A stretch of 64,000 nucleotides of DNA from Lunularia cruciata (GCA_948567375.1 OX419759.1:62028593-62092592); one strand, 5' to 3'; numbered from the stretch's first letter, positions 44,901-55,294 are shown. The notes: generated from the letters alone by a model not told the origin. Translations and numbers: made by a program.

Positions 44901-46796
44901 TATAGGAGGTTCATCTTCTCATTTTCCAACAAGGCTTATGCATTGACCATCTACATGAAGAAGGGTGTAGATTACATGGTGATTTTGGAAGACAAGGAGG
45001 CTCTCAAAGCTTTTAAGGAGCTCAAGCAATCCCTTGTTGTAGCTCCAATTCTTGCTAAACCTGATTGGAGTAAGCCTTTCATCCTCTACACTGATGCTTC
45101 TAATGTAGCTATAGGATGCACTCTTAGTCAATTAGACCAAGATGGGCATGATCATCCAATAGCTTATGCTAGTAGGCAGATGGTTTCAGCAGAGAAGAAC
45201 TACTCTGTCACAGAGAGAGAAGGGTTGGCAGTGATCTTTGGTCTCAAGAAGTTTAGACACTACTTGATTGGAGGGAAAGCCACAATTGTCACGGATCACA
45301 AGGCTTTGAAGTACATCTTCAACAAGCCTAATGTTGAAGGGAGACTAGCAAGGTGGATGATACTCTTGTCTGAGTATGACTACACAATTGAGGATAGGCC
45401 AGGAAAGAAACATGCAAATGCTGATTTGTTATCTAGAGCCTATGATCATGATGGAGATGAGCCAGTAGATGATTCCTTCCCAGATGAGGAGCTCATGACA
45501 ATCTCAGTCACTCAAGAGATTCCAATGGAGTACAAGGAGATTGTGGATTTTGTGACAAGAGGTAACTATCCAGAAGGGATGCATGCTAGGGAGAGGAAGG
45601 CCCTTGCAGCAAGATCTAGACCTTACACAATGGTGGAGGATATTCTTTTTCACCAAGGAGCAGATGGTCTACTTCGAAGAGCAGTGGGTAAGGAAGAGTC
45701 TATCCTACTCATAAAGGAGTTTCATGAAGGTTTAGTATGTGGAGGACACTTTGCAGGAAAGGTGACTGCTTTCAAGATTCTAGATGCAGGTTACCATTGG
45801 AGAGGGATTTTCAAGGATTGTCTTGATTATTGCAAAACTTGTCATGTTTGTCAAGCTTTTGCTAGAAAGTCTACATCCACTCCACCACTTAGATCAATTC
45901 CATTGCTAGGACCTTTTGAGAAGTGGGGAATTGATTTTGTAGGACCTCTCAATAGAACCCCAAGGAACAATCGGTACATTGTGGTAGTTACTGATTACCT
46001 TACCAAGTGGGTTGAGGCTAGACCATTGAGGGACAAGAATGAAGATGAAGTGGGTAGATTTCTTTATGAACGCATTATCACTAGGTTTGGATGCCCTTTG
46101 GAGTTGGTTTCTGATAGAGGAGGAGAGTTTACAGGAAGCATTACTACAGCCATGCTATGACATTTCTCTATCACACATAGAGTAACTACATCCTATAAGC
46201 CAAATTCCAATGGCTTGGCAGAGAGAACCAATCAGACCTTGTGCATGATGTTGGCCAAAGATGCAGAAATGGAGGGGGCTAAACATCATTGGGACAAGAG
46301 GATTCATGCAGTTTTGTGGGAGTATAGGACAACCATGAAGACTTCCACTGGATATTCTCCATTCCAATTGGTGTATGGTATTGAGTCTACCTTACCTATT
46401 CACTTTGATCTTCCTACCTTCCAAAGCATTCATAGGAGATTGAAGAAAGCACAAGGAAGTGATGCAGGGAAGTCAAGGAAGGATCAACTCATGGAGTTGG
46501 AAGAGGCAAGAGCAGTTGCTATGGTTTGAGTGGAGCAAGCCCAAAGGAAACAAAAGGAGAGCTATGACAAGAGGCAAGGCAAGAAGAAGGTGGAGCCTTT
46601 CAAAGAAGGTGATTGGGTAATGTTGTTTGATTCCATTCGATTCAAGAGAGTGCAAAAGAAGTTTTTGCCTAAGTACTTTGGACCTTTCATAGTAGAGAAG
46701 GTGTGGGGCAATTACACCTATGATCTCAAGGAGTTGGGAGGAAGACACTTTGATAGGATTAACCATGATAAGTTGAAGATGTACCATAGAAGGTAG
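41970..46796 (+). pseudogene. E3 gag-pol polyprotein, one frame with three stops
   Basis: 1,608 codons in one frame. Gag (1-280). The zinc knuckle has its first Cys codon replaced by TAA (42,813; GCGGRGHIQRNC follows). Protease ALVDGGSVV at about residue 500, with LLLGRPWLR further on. RT has VCVDYKKLN (about 791), FGLCNAPATF and FIDDFCVYG (about 890). RNase H starts at YTDAS (about 1,040). Integrase has HEGLVCGGHF...CKTCHVC (HHCC) and catalytic Asp, Asp, Glu in IDFVGPL, SDRGGEF and GLAERTN (DD35E). A TGA at 46,158 lies within the core and another at 46,527. The frame ends with HDKLKMYHRR. These activities would copy and integrate element RNA, but stops make this copy non-autonomous unless read through. 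Confidence 0.92.
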
Positions 46797-46828
46797 AGAG
46801 ACCTTCACTTTGAGGACAAAGTGAAAAC

Positions 46829-46844
46829 TTAGTCCGGGGGTAAA
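46829..46844 (+). other. E3 polypurine tract
   Basis: AGTCCGGGGGTAAA lies directly before the 3' LTR start TGTAAC at 46,845. The short G run is kept in E1, E2 and E4, and would prime plus-strand DNA synthesis. Confidence 0.7.
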
Positions 46845-47523
46845 TGTAACACCCATTTGTGCATGTGTGTGGTATTGTGATATTTAGCTTGGTATTACAA
46901 GTACTTAAGAGATATTATTTATATAGAGATAAAGGATGGTTCTATATTAGTCATGGTTAGCTAAAGTTAGTCATAGCTAAGATAGATGGGACCTTACTTT
47001 AGAGGAAGTAGAAAAGATGAGCACCACTATTTTGGATTTTAGTGTGTTGACTTGGTATTATTCCTAGGTGTTTGGCTTTGGGGAAAGAGTTGAGAACTCT
47101 TGGGCCCGCAAGCCTTTTTGTTTTGGATTCTTCTTTAGTCCAAGGATAGCCCATGTGAAGGAATCCTTGCTTTAGTGGTTGGGTCAAGATAAGGGGAATA
47201 TGCCCATGTGAATGGATATTCCTTTCTACTTTTTGACTTTACTTGACTTTTAGTCTAGTAACTTGAGTTACTACGGTAATTAGTAACTTTGGTACGTAAC
47301 TATTTCACAAGTATATAAACAAGGGGTGAGGAGGTACTCATCATCCTTTCATTTGCAACTATCTCTCTCTCATTGATTTCTCTAGTGAGCAATGTCTTGA
47401 GTCTTGGAGTGTTAGCCTTGGAGGAGTATGATGGAGTTGGGGTTCCTTGCCTTCTTAGTCCATGGTGCGCTACCATAATAGCCATCAGAGGTTCATCCTG
47501 AGTGAGAGACAGGCCGGCTCACA
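46845..47523 (+). repeat. E3 3' LTR
   Basis: 679 bp; reads identical to 39,722-40,400. Confidence 0.95.
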
Positions 47524-47862
47524 GACCCAACCACTAAGTCAAGGATTCCTTCACATGGGCTATCCTTGGACTATAGAAGAATCCAAAACAAAAAGGCTTG
47601 CGGGCCCAAGAGTTCTCAACTCTTTCCTCAAAACCAAACACCTGGAAATAATACCAAGTCAACACACTAGAATCCAAAATAGTGGTGCTCATCTTTTCCA
47701 CTTCCTCTAAGTAAAACCCCCATATCTTAGCTATGACTAACTTGAGCTAATCATGAATAATGTAGAACCATCATTTATCTCTATATAAGAAATATCTCTC
47801 AAGTACTTGTAATACCAAGCTAAATATCACAATACCATACACATGCACAAATGGGTGTTATA
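47524..47862 (-). repeat. E4 5' LTR, outer part, right of E3
   Basis: Continues the reverse-complement LTR from GACCCAACCACTAAG to GGGTGTTATA. It joins logically to 39,721 once E3 and one GACC copy are removed. Confidence 0.9.
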
Positions 47863-48420
47863 GTTCTCAGTCATTTTGGTGCACCAGTTTAGGTTTTGAC
47901 TTATCAAGGTATAGAGTTCTTGGGAGAGTTTTAGATCTTGTGTAACAAGGTGTTGATTGATCATTGTACTACCTCTCAAGATCACCTCAAGGCACATAGC
48001 TTTGCAAAGATAATGGTTCAGATGGTGAAGAGAAGATTACAAAAGTATGGTTTGTAGAGAGGCCACTTGGAAGATTGGGATCTCTAGTTACCTTGGTTGG
48101 CCATAGGCTATTGGTTCAGTCGGCAAGCTTCCTTAGCATCCTTCTCTCCTTACTTTCTACTTTATGGACAAGATCCAAATTTACCTGCAACCATTCATTG
48201 AGATGCTACCATAGTTTTGGACTTGGATGATCTAAATGTATGGATGAGCACATGTTCTCAATGGGCAGATATCTTTCAAAGAATGATGCCAATGGCCTTG
48301 GAGAACTTGGAGATTGCTCAACATAGGGATACCTTATGCTATGCTACCATTTGAGGAGGAGATTATAGACCCTCAATCTATCCATTTCATCCAAGTGACT
48401 ATGTATATCTATAGTAGACA
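47863..48420 (+). pseudogene. B2 integrase core and C-terminal region, decayed
   Basis: Continues B2 after E4. Readable stretches are VLSHFGAPV, IEFLGEF, DHLKAHSFAKIMVQMVKRRLQKYG (read in part), SRQASLASFSPYFLLYGQD, MMPMALENLEIAQHRDTL and DYRPSIYPFHPSDYVYL. These follow the order of a Ty3/gypsy integrase core plus C-terminal domain. About eight stops. Confidence 0.75.
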
Positions 48421-48426
48421 ACACCG

Positions 48427-48747
48427 ATGACACTTGATGTTTCTATAGGTTGCACTATCTTGAGAGTGTGCAAGGTTTTGCCATTGGAAGTCCTTGTGTT
48501 GGAAAGACATGATGGTGTTGTTTGGAAGGATCATGTGCACAATTGTGTGTCATGCCACCTCCCAAAAATTGATGGTACTATGGACCCAAGCTTGGCACTT
48601 GTACAAGAAGGCTTGAGGTGTATGTTATGTGGCTCTTTTGGTGAAGTTGCTCCTATGTTAGTGTGTTCAAGAGGATGGCATATGGCATGTATGACTCCTC
48701 CCATGGTGGTTCCTCAAGGACAGTGGTTATGTCCTAGATGTACTTGA
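48427..48747 (+). pseudogene. B2 polyprotein C-terminus with PHD finger
   Basis: 106 open codons in frame with the preceding integrase remnants. Features in order: SIGCTILRVCKVLPLEVLVL (beta-rich, integrase C-terminal-like), WKDHVHNCVSCHLP (an extra CxxC), then a PHD-type cluster. The cluster has CMLCGSFGE, LVCSRGWHMAC, TPPMVVPQGQW and LCPRCT before TGA. One ligand pair is shortened here (VCSRGWH), whereas B1 keeps CDSCSRGWH, so the ancestral pattern was C-x2-C...C-x2-C-x4-H-x2-C...C-x2-C. PHD fingers bind histone H3 tails; a targeting role is inference. Confidence 0.72.
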
Positions 48748-48902
48748 CCTAAAGCTAGTTCATCCTTTATATGGTATAGATTGAAAATAGGTGACTAACT
48801 ATGGGGCTCAATAGCACTTAGTCTCTTGATCTTTGCATACCATAGGGTATACTATATACTTGGAATAGATGGCTATCTGGAGTTACATTGACCTAATTGC
48901 TA

Positions 48903-49267
48903 GCTTGGGGGGCAATTGTGGCACTTGAGAGTCCATGTATGACTTATGTGTGAGTTGTGCTTCTATAGTGTATGATGCTGACAACAATGTATGTTGTGCA
49001 GTGATGTATGTTGTATAGTGATATATATATGCATGAAAATTGTCATGACATTTGTAGTATCACACCTAGATTTCTCAGACTCTAGAGTAATAGTGTTGGT
49101 AGTTAGTAGTATTTTAGTAGTTACTAGTAGACTACTTGTTGATAGTCAGATTTCATATTTGGGGTACCTATTATATGGTGAGGCCCACCATCACTTAGCA
49201 CCATTCACACCATTGGATATGCCATCAGTAGGACCGTTAGGGTTGGAGACTAGGGGGTATAATTTTG
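48903..49267 (+). repeat. B2 polypurine tract and 3' LTR, part before F3
   Basis: CTTGGGGGGCAAT (48,904-48,916) precedes TGTGGCACTTGAGAGTCC, the LTR start. The LTR is interrupted by F3 at about 49,267 and resumes at 53,011. Confidence 0.65.
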
Positions 49268-49777
49268 AAGTAACCCACATTTTTTCTTTTTTTCTTTTTT
49301 ATTAGCATTTGGAGAAAAAGTAAGCAAGAAAGCCAAATTGCAAAAGAAAGAATGGACGGGAGTGTCTCCAAAGGAAATCTGAAGAAGTTGACTGTGAGTT
49401 GGAGACCTGAATTACTTAAAAGGGAAGTACAAAGAAACAAGTCCAAAGATCACCATCTTTGGATCGGGAAGTGAAGGCCATTACGAAGACCGTCTAACAA
49501 CCTTTCTACGTGGCAAGAAAGTACACTTCAAGAAACGGCAGAGGCAGAAGAAGCATGTCTTGCCAATGATAGAATAGCAACATGCAGAAGAAGGTGAAGT
49601 CTATTTTGAAATCAAATGAAGAATGACTGCAATTTAGGGTAATATAAAATTGTGATTGTGTAGGGGGAAGTAGAATATGTCAAGTAGATTTCTTGTCCTC
49701 TGAGTAGTTGTCCTACAGTAATGTGTGTCAAGAAGCCAATTGAGAGTGCAATTTTCTAAAATCCAGAAGGGGTTAGA

Positions 49778-52199
49778 GTGTCTCGTCTAGGAGAGGGAAT
49801 AGTCTTTCAGTGCCAAAGAACAAGAGAGCTGATCATGGCAAAGAAGGTCAAGAACGCTCTGGTAGTACAAAGTTTTGCAATTCATAGGTTGGATGTTGTA
49901 GCAAGGATCAAGGTCTTAAATAGACTTCATATTTCCTTCTTAGCATGGAATTGGAATTTCAGTTTCCCAAGAGTCATGGCAAAGATAGCTGCCATTAATT
50001 ATGCGGAAGGTCCTGAGGTCGAGGAGAAGAGAGGAAATCCGGCTAGATGGCCTGAGTTAGATTGGAGGTTAGTGTTGGGGAAGGAAGCAAGAGAACCAAC
50101 AAGGATCACCTTCTATCAAAAGTGTGGTGTTGTAGAGGAGATGGCGTACATACGCAATTTGTTCCTCACTCCGTGCACCACAAATGGTTACAAGGTGGAG
50201 TCCTATCGGGACCCAATTAAATAAAGTATCGTGGGGGTGATCATGGCCATGTTCAAACTAGAACAAACAACTTACGTGAATATGCAATAGGTGGTCTTTT
50301 TCCACCAGATGTTTGCAGGAGTGAAGGTGAATTGGGCAAAGTGTTTTCACCAAACAAGGCAGATGGTGGTCAATTGGAGGACAACTTTGCCTCCACATTA
50401 TTTCACGCTGTTTGCAGCACACTTCTACTTTGGGTTGAATTTGTTGAGAGCGGAAGAGAGGCGTCGGATGGTGTTGCATTTTCATCTTGATTTGAGATGG
50501 GAAGCAGATGAAGAAGAGCAACAATACATGGCACACCTGCGAGCCAGTGATGATCACTTCTTGAAGACAGGACAATGGAAGATAGAAGAAGTCACAAGCC
50601 CAAAGACAAAGAAGCAAAATAAACCCGAAGAAGCAGAGTCACTTCCAGTACAAAGGAAGACCCAAAGATTGGTTATGTAGGGTAAGAAGATAGTGAAAGA
50701 AGAACCTTCAAAAACCAAGTCTGAAGGGGAGATATAGTCCAAAGGAGAGCACTCAAAAGGAGCCGAACTCACGTTACAAAGTGAGAAATCTAGAAGTGAG
50801 AGTGAGGGTGAAGACAAAGTTCAGCAATCGGCTGAAGCAAAAGAAGATGAAGCTTTTCATGTGATGATTGATATTATACATGGAAATGCTAATCACTATG
50901 TAGCCCTGGTTGTGGAAGAGAAGGGGGCTGAACATCAGAAGGAGTACCCTACGGGGCTAAGTTTAGTAAGGAAGGAAGAAGGAAGCTCAGAAGTAGTATT
51001 GCTGAAGATACAAAGATCGTGACGTTGGTAGAAGAAGATGGTGGAAGAGGCAAAGTACAAAGATGGGGCCGAAGACAAAGAGAACTTTGGAGGAATACAA
51101 TATCTATCCAAGGTTGTAACTCCATTGTTGGGGCTGTTAAAAGAGCACCAAAAGGTAATTCCCCAAGATTGTATGAAGGTAATGAATGAGTTGTAGGTGG
51201 TGAAGTACTTGCTGGCTGAAGTGAAGAGCTTGCACGATCGTGTAACCAGAAGAGACGAGGAAGTTGAAGAACTTTGAGTGGATGCAGTCTTGAAGAAGAA
51301 GACTTTCGAGAAGTTGCAAGAGAGTTTTGAGGCAAGAGGGAAGGAAATGCAAGGTCAAGCCAAAGAGTTGAAGGAGCAGATGATGTTGTTGACCAAGATG
51401 AAAGAGGAGATCAGTGATGTGCACATCGAGAGTATTCATGTGAAAGCGATGGCAACAGTGATGGAGCAGGAGTTAAAGAGCTTGAGGAAGAGTGCAGCCG
51501 AGAAGGATCAAGCATGGCAAAGAGAGTTGGCGGTCAGACATAGAGAAGAAGAAAGATTGTGTGAGTTGGTACAAAGTGTGGAGTTATAAGTTCTAAATAT
51601 GCGGAGGAAAGACAATGCTCGCTGTTGAGTACAAAGACAAATTGAAGATTTATCAAGAAGAGTTGAAGGTAGAGCGATCTTGAGGGTATGAGTTGGAATC
51701 AGTAGGAGAACTTGTGGGAAAGTTGTGAGTAATGTTGAGCACAAACGCTGAAGGGAGATTGGAAGAAGCACCCCTACACGAGGTAAAATTGTTGGTACAA
51801 GAAACTTGGAAGAGGAAGGCCAGAGATGTGGATATGAATACTTTACTGATCCGATTGAGGGAGCAAGTAGATCAGAAAATGTTAAAAGTAGGAGACAATG
51901 TCAGTCTCAAATTAGATTTAGTGAACTCAGAGTTCAAGAGAATTAGGAGTAGTGTGATAGAGGAGAGGAAGTCAGATGTTGCAAAAGTAGGAATTTAGGT
52001 GTCTTTGGACTTGTCATTTGACACTTTAGAGAAGAGTGGGTCAGGAGATAAAAAGTTAGAAAGAGTACCCATGACCTTTATTGTAGTTCCTAGTGAAGAA
52101 ATAGTAGAAATAGTGAAGGAATTAGTAGAATCAGATATACCCAAAGAAGAAGAAATGATAGGAAGATCATCGGGTTTGAAAGCCAATGACAAGGATTGA
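49778..52199 (+). pseudogene. F-family coiled-coil protein ORF, decayed
   Basis: Coding character is visible through about ten stops. Open pieces are 49,778-50,224 (148 codons, with MAKIAAINYAEGPEVEEKRG) and 50,291-50,680 (129 codons, same frame), then an acidic Ser/Glu/Lys region to about 50,980. A heptad-rich coiled coil follows at 51,278-51,589 (KLQESFEARGKEMQGQAKEL), then 51,732-51,998 and an acidic tail 51,999-52,199 (DTLEKSGSGDKKLE). The tail is conserved in F1 and F2. It ends about 130 bp before the TATA-like site, so if F is an LTR this ORF lies in U3. I do not recognise the protein. Confidence 0.5.
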
Positions 52200-52331
52200 T
52201 ATCAGATTGGAGTAGAAATAGTTTTGAGATTTGAAGAGGCAGATATGAAGAGTTGCATTGTCAATTTATATCTGCAGGTTTGTAGAGTTGTTGTAGAACG
52301 ATATAGTTATTAGTAACTGTCGATTGCTTCA

Positions 52332-52343
52332 ATATTTAAGGGG
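52332..52343 (+). promoter_or_regulatory. F3 TATA-like site
   Basis: ATATTTAAGGGG followed by GAGCAGTCA. The same block is at 24,612 in F2, and downstream sequence (GCTTGAGCTTAATTCC) is also shared. Probable transcription start region of the F family. Confidence 0.45.
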
Positions 52344-53010
52344 AGCAGTCATAGTCTTATGTTGTTTAGTATTCATATTTCTGAAGATAGATAAAGCAAA
52401 GTGATGTTTTCAATGCTCGTTGCTTGAGCTTAATTCCAAGTGTCAACTTTGTGTGTGTTTGAGAGTGTGTGGAGAAATTCGAAGTGCAAGTCAGTGTGCT
52501 TGTTGGATGTTGGATTCCGTAGCCTTGATCTTCATTCTATGTGTTTGATCTTGAGTGAAGTGCAATCAGAGCAATGCCTTGACAGATCTGAGAGGAATTG
52601 TAGTGTTGGTAGTATTCTGCATTTGTGAGTGCAGCGCAATGTTGATGTGAAGCAATTTTGATCAAGAAAGTTGTGCCTTCAATGGAAGGGTGGAACACAA
52701 TTCTGAGGCAAAGTTGTTTTGCAATGAAGTGCCGTCTTTGGCAGAATCTGAATCATCACAATCAAGATTTGTTTGGATAGAATTTACTATGTTGTGATTA
52801 TAGGTGTGTATATTCGTGACAAGTTGTCAAGATTGTGAGCTTTTTACTCTCTTCTGGGTGTAGTTGCTACTTGAGAGATTAAAGAGGAAATCAAGAAGAA
52901 CTACATGTTACTGTTTGACTTTGTATTTGACCAATTCTGAATCGTATATCTATGGGAACAAACTTTACTTACCCAATTACCACAAAAGTGATATTTGCCG
53001 GGTTGTCACA

Positions 53011-53330
53011 AGCTCCAAAGAGCTCACTTCTTTGATACTGAGCCTTTGAGTTCGTGACTATGGTGTACAGAGGCCGGTGAGCATCACCTAGATTCTCTTA
53101 GCTAGAGTGGATGTGGCTTGACTATAATAGTACCTAATTGTTGGCAGATTATTGAGTGACAGATCAAGTATTGATCTGATTGAGTGTGATTTGAGTTGTG
53201 TGAACAAATTGATTATTGTGACACTTAAGAGTCCATGTATGACTTATGTGTGAGTTGTGCTTCTATAGTGTGTGATGTTGATAGTGATCTATATTATGTA
53301 GCAATGTATATATATACAATAACATGCACA
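53011..53330 (+). repeat. B2 3' LTR, part after F3
   Basis: Resumes AGCTCCAAAGAGCTCAC as in B1 at about 27,777. It contains the second copy of the 95-bp block (TGACACTTAAGAGTCC at 53,219) and ends near CAATAACATGCA. Confidence 0.6.
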
Positions 53331-53484
53331 AGAGTATCTTCCTTCTTTTGCTTTCCTACCTTTAGATTGAACTAGAAGTTTACAATCTAGACATAAAAAT
53401 TTATTGTATTCCTTGATGGATCGACAATTTTAGCATACATTACATTCTCTCTTAGTTGACTCATCCATTCCTTGTGCTACTAGA

Positions 53485-54350
53485 GCATGTCTTTGCTTTT
53501 GCTCTTGCTCTTGGATCCTAGCTTGACCATGCATTAGAGCGCTCTAACTTGCACCATCTACTTTCTCTACTATGATGAGGTTATGCTTAGGTTTGATTTA
53601 CCCATTTGCATCTTTGTTACTCATTCTTGAGTTGGTTCTACACTCGATGCAACAATGGTCCATATAATATGTTGTCTTTTTGGAGTAAAGAGAATAGCTA
53701 CCCATGATGTTATCAAGGATATAGTGCTTTCTATGTCACAAGAGAATAGGTATTTTGCTCAGCAGGAGCAATGGTATGCTTTGCAAACAACACAAGTCAA
53801 GATAGACCTATACTTGGTCTGAGATGACTTGATGAGAATAGCAAATATTATGGTTATGGACCCTACACGTATTGTAGTGTCTGAGGGAGTGATCACCCAC
53901 CCTCTTGGATGGGCAGCAAGCGGAGTGGCCGTAGGCAAGGTCTCCAAGTATAGAGTTGTCCAATGAGGTCACCTCTTTGTTCCTCTAGCCTTGGAGTTAT
54001 AGGGAGCAAAGGACATAGGATTTGATATATTTGTTAGCAAGAGAGCAAGGGCATGTCATTCTACACATTTGCAGCTTCACACCCACCCTCAAATTTTATT
54101 GATTATTTTAGATCATTGGCCGGTGCAATTAGTAGGAGAGCAATCACATTAGATGATATTTCTTTGGATACTTCAATTGTTTGTAGACTAGCATAGCTTG
54201 GATATCTTAAGTGCTGCAGGGAAGATTTGATTTCCCTATTCCCTGTAGGTGTTGTAGGGGCTTAGCCTCATTTTACCCCCTATGTCTTCTCCTTGTACCG
54301 GCTTGATGGGGTCTTCCCATCCTTCTTGTTATTGGATGCAGGCACCTTTT
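53485..54350 (+). pseudogene. Second R2-type element copy: 3' coding end and tail
   Basis: Conceptual translation with several stops aligns with the minus-strand element below: region MMRLCLGLIYPFASLLL, then a disrupted zinc finger, MSQENRYFAQQEQWYALQTT, KIDLYLV-DD (endonuclease motif), and the DIGFDIFVSKRARACHSTH tail. After the stop comes a 3' tail with the GGGGCTTAGCCTC and GATGGGGTCTTCCCATC hairpins (54,256-54,321). It is truncated at the 5' end, as expected for target-primed reverse transcription. Confidence 0.72.
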
Positions 54351-54930
54351 CCCCCTTATCTACCACATTCTTAAGTATAGAACCATCAATATACGGTGAA
54401 CACACATGCACTATCAGGAAACTTTGAAATCATTACGGGAAGCCAAACCTCTGCATGCTTGCATGATAGTTCACTTGTCCGAAAGAGAACACAACATCAT
54501 GTTAATAGAGGTGCACTCGTATGGAATATTTTCCGCACCAATTTCCTTGGGTTCATAATGTGTGTGTTCCCTAGGTTATAAGTAGATATGTAAACCATGG
54601 CACGCTTGTATACAATCATACCAGCTGAATGGTGCCATTGAAGCTACGGTGGTATTACCATGGTCGGCATGCATGTATATTGGTACATGAGCAATAAAGT
54701 ATCAGAGTACATCAATCAATCAATAAGTTCAATAGGAGTACTGTTCAGTGTTATGTTATAGTTGGATAATGTCCTGGTCATTGTGGACTAACATCGCTCA
54801 TGGTCATATTGACAACAACTGACCGCATGTGTTCTACGTTTGGAACTGGTTTGGCATATATTGAGGGTTAGTTCATTATAAAATCCTTTCTATTGAAAAG
54901 GTCAACCTGATATACTCCTGTAAATGAGAA
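54351..54930. other. Unassigned
   Basis: No convincing ORF, repeat or known element. The stretch lies between the tails of two R2-type copies that face each other (tail to tail). Confidence 0.4.
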
Positions 54931-54933
54931 AAA

Positions 54934-55024
54934 GGCGACCACGTAGGAAAAATGAAGGATGGGAAGACCCCATCAAGCCGTACAAGGGAGAGACAAAAAA
55001 GGTAACATGGGGCTAAGCCCCAAT
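54934..55024 (-). repeat. 3' tail of the R2-type element (reference copy)
   Basis: Two hairpins: TGGGGCTAAGCCCCA (55,008-55,022) and GATGGGAAGACCCCATC (54,958-54,974). The terminus reads GGTCGCC on the element strand, followed by a T-rich flank. Such structured tails are normally what the RT recognises. Confidence 0.7.
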
Positions 55025-55294
55025 AGAGTCTGTATGAGAAATCTGCCCTACCGCACCTAAGATATCCGAGCTATGCAAGTCGTACGGTCTACACACAACT
55101 AGAGCATCCGAAGAAATATCACCTAATGTTATTGCTCTCCTATGGATTGCACCAGCCACTGCCCTCTGTAGAGCAATGGACACATGCTGTCTAAAATATG
55201 CTACAAAGTATGAGAGTGAGAGTGGTACCCCCTGATGCCTAACATGATAAGCTCTCGTGCACTCCCTGACAAATGTGTCAAATGCCGTGTCCAT
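55013..55294 (-). pseudogene. R2-type element: C-terminal tail
   Basis: 93 open codons in another frame (FDTFVRECTRAYHVRHQG; ends SSDILGAVGQISHTDSIGA). It is homologous to 54,030-54,200 and to the short frame ending at 63,890 (SSDILGLVGQI), so the end of the protein is conserved across copies. Confidence 0.6.

Larger units (their letters stand above)
39722..47523 (+). mobile_element. E3: youngest and most complete family A element
   Basis: 7,802 bp. Both LTRs are 679 bp and I found no difference between them by eye. GACC flanks both ends (39,718-39,721 and 47,524-47,527). The order is LTR, primer site, leader, zinc-knuckle ORF, gag-protease-RT-RNase H-integrase in a single frame, polypurine tract, LTR. 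The frame has three in-frame stops (42,813, 46,158, 46,527). The target was the LTR of E4, a member of the same family in opposite orientation. Confidence 0.95.
32501..47862 (-). mobile_element. E4: old family A element, minus strand, hosting E3 in its 5' LTR
   Basis: The left (3') LTR is 32,501-33,163, the internal region 33,164-39,480, and the right (5') LTR is split into 39,481-39,721 and 47,524-47,862 by E3. GTTC flanks both ends (32,497-32,500 and 47,863-47,866), a 4-bp target duplication in B2. A deletion near 39,480 fused the leader to the inside of the LTR and removed the primer site. All ORFs are broken. Confidence 0.9.
49268..53010 (+). mobile_element. F3: large F-family unit with a coiled-coil ORF
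   Basis: The right end GGGTTGTCACA and about 1 kb upstream match F2, and the left end GTAACCCACATTTTT matches F2 with a damaged terminus. At 3.74 kb it is twice the size of F1 and F2; the extra length is mostly ORF. A TATA-like site ATATTTAAGGGG lies at 52,332-52,343. It is inserted in the B2 LTR: B1 shows the uninterrupted sequence near 27,770. No RT, RNase H or integrase seen, so it is either a solo long LTR or a non-autonomous unit. Confidence 0.7.

Noticed and set aside
53759-53947. Minus-strand 62-codon frame
   Set aside because: Antisense to the decayed second R2-type copy; no independent support.
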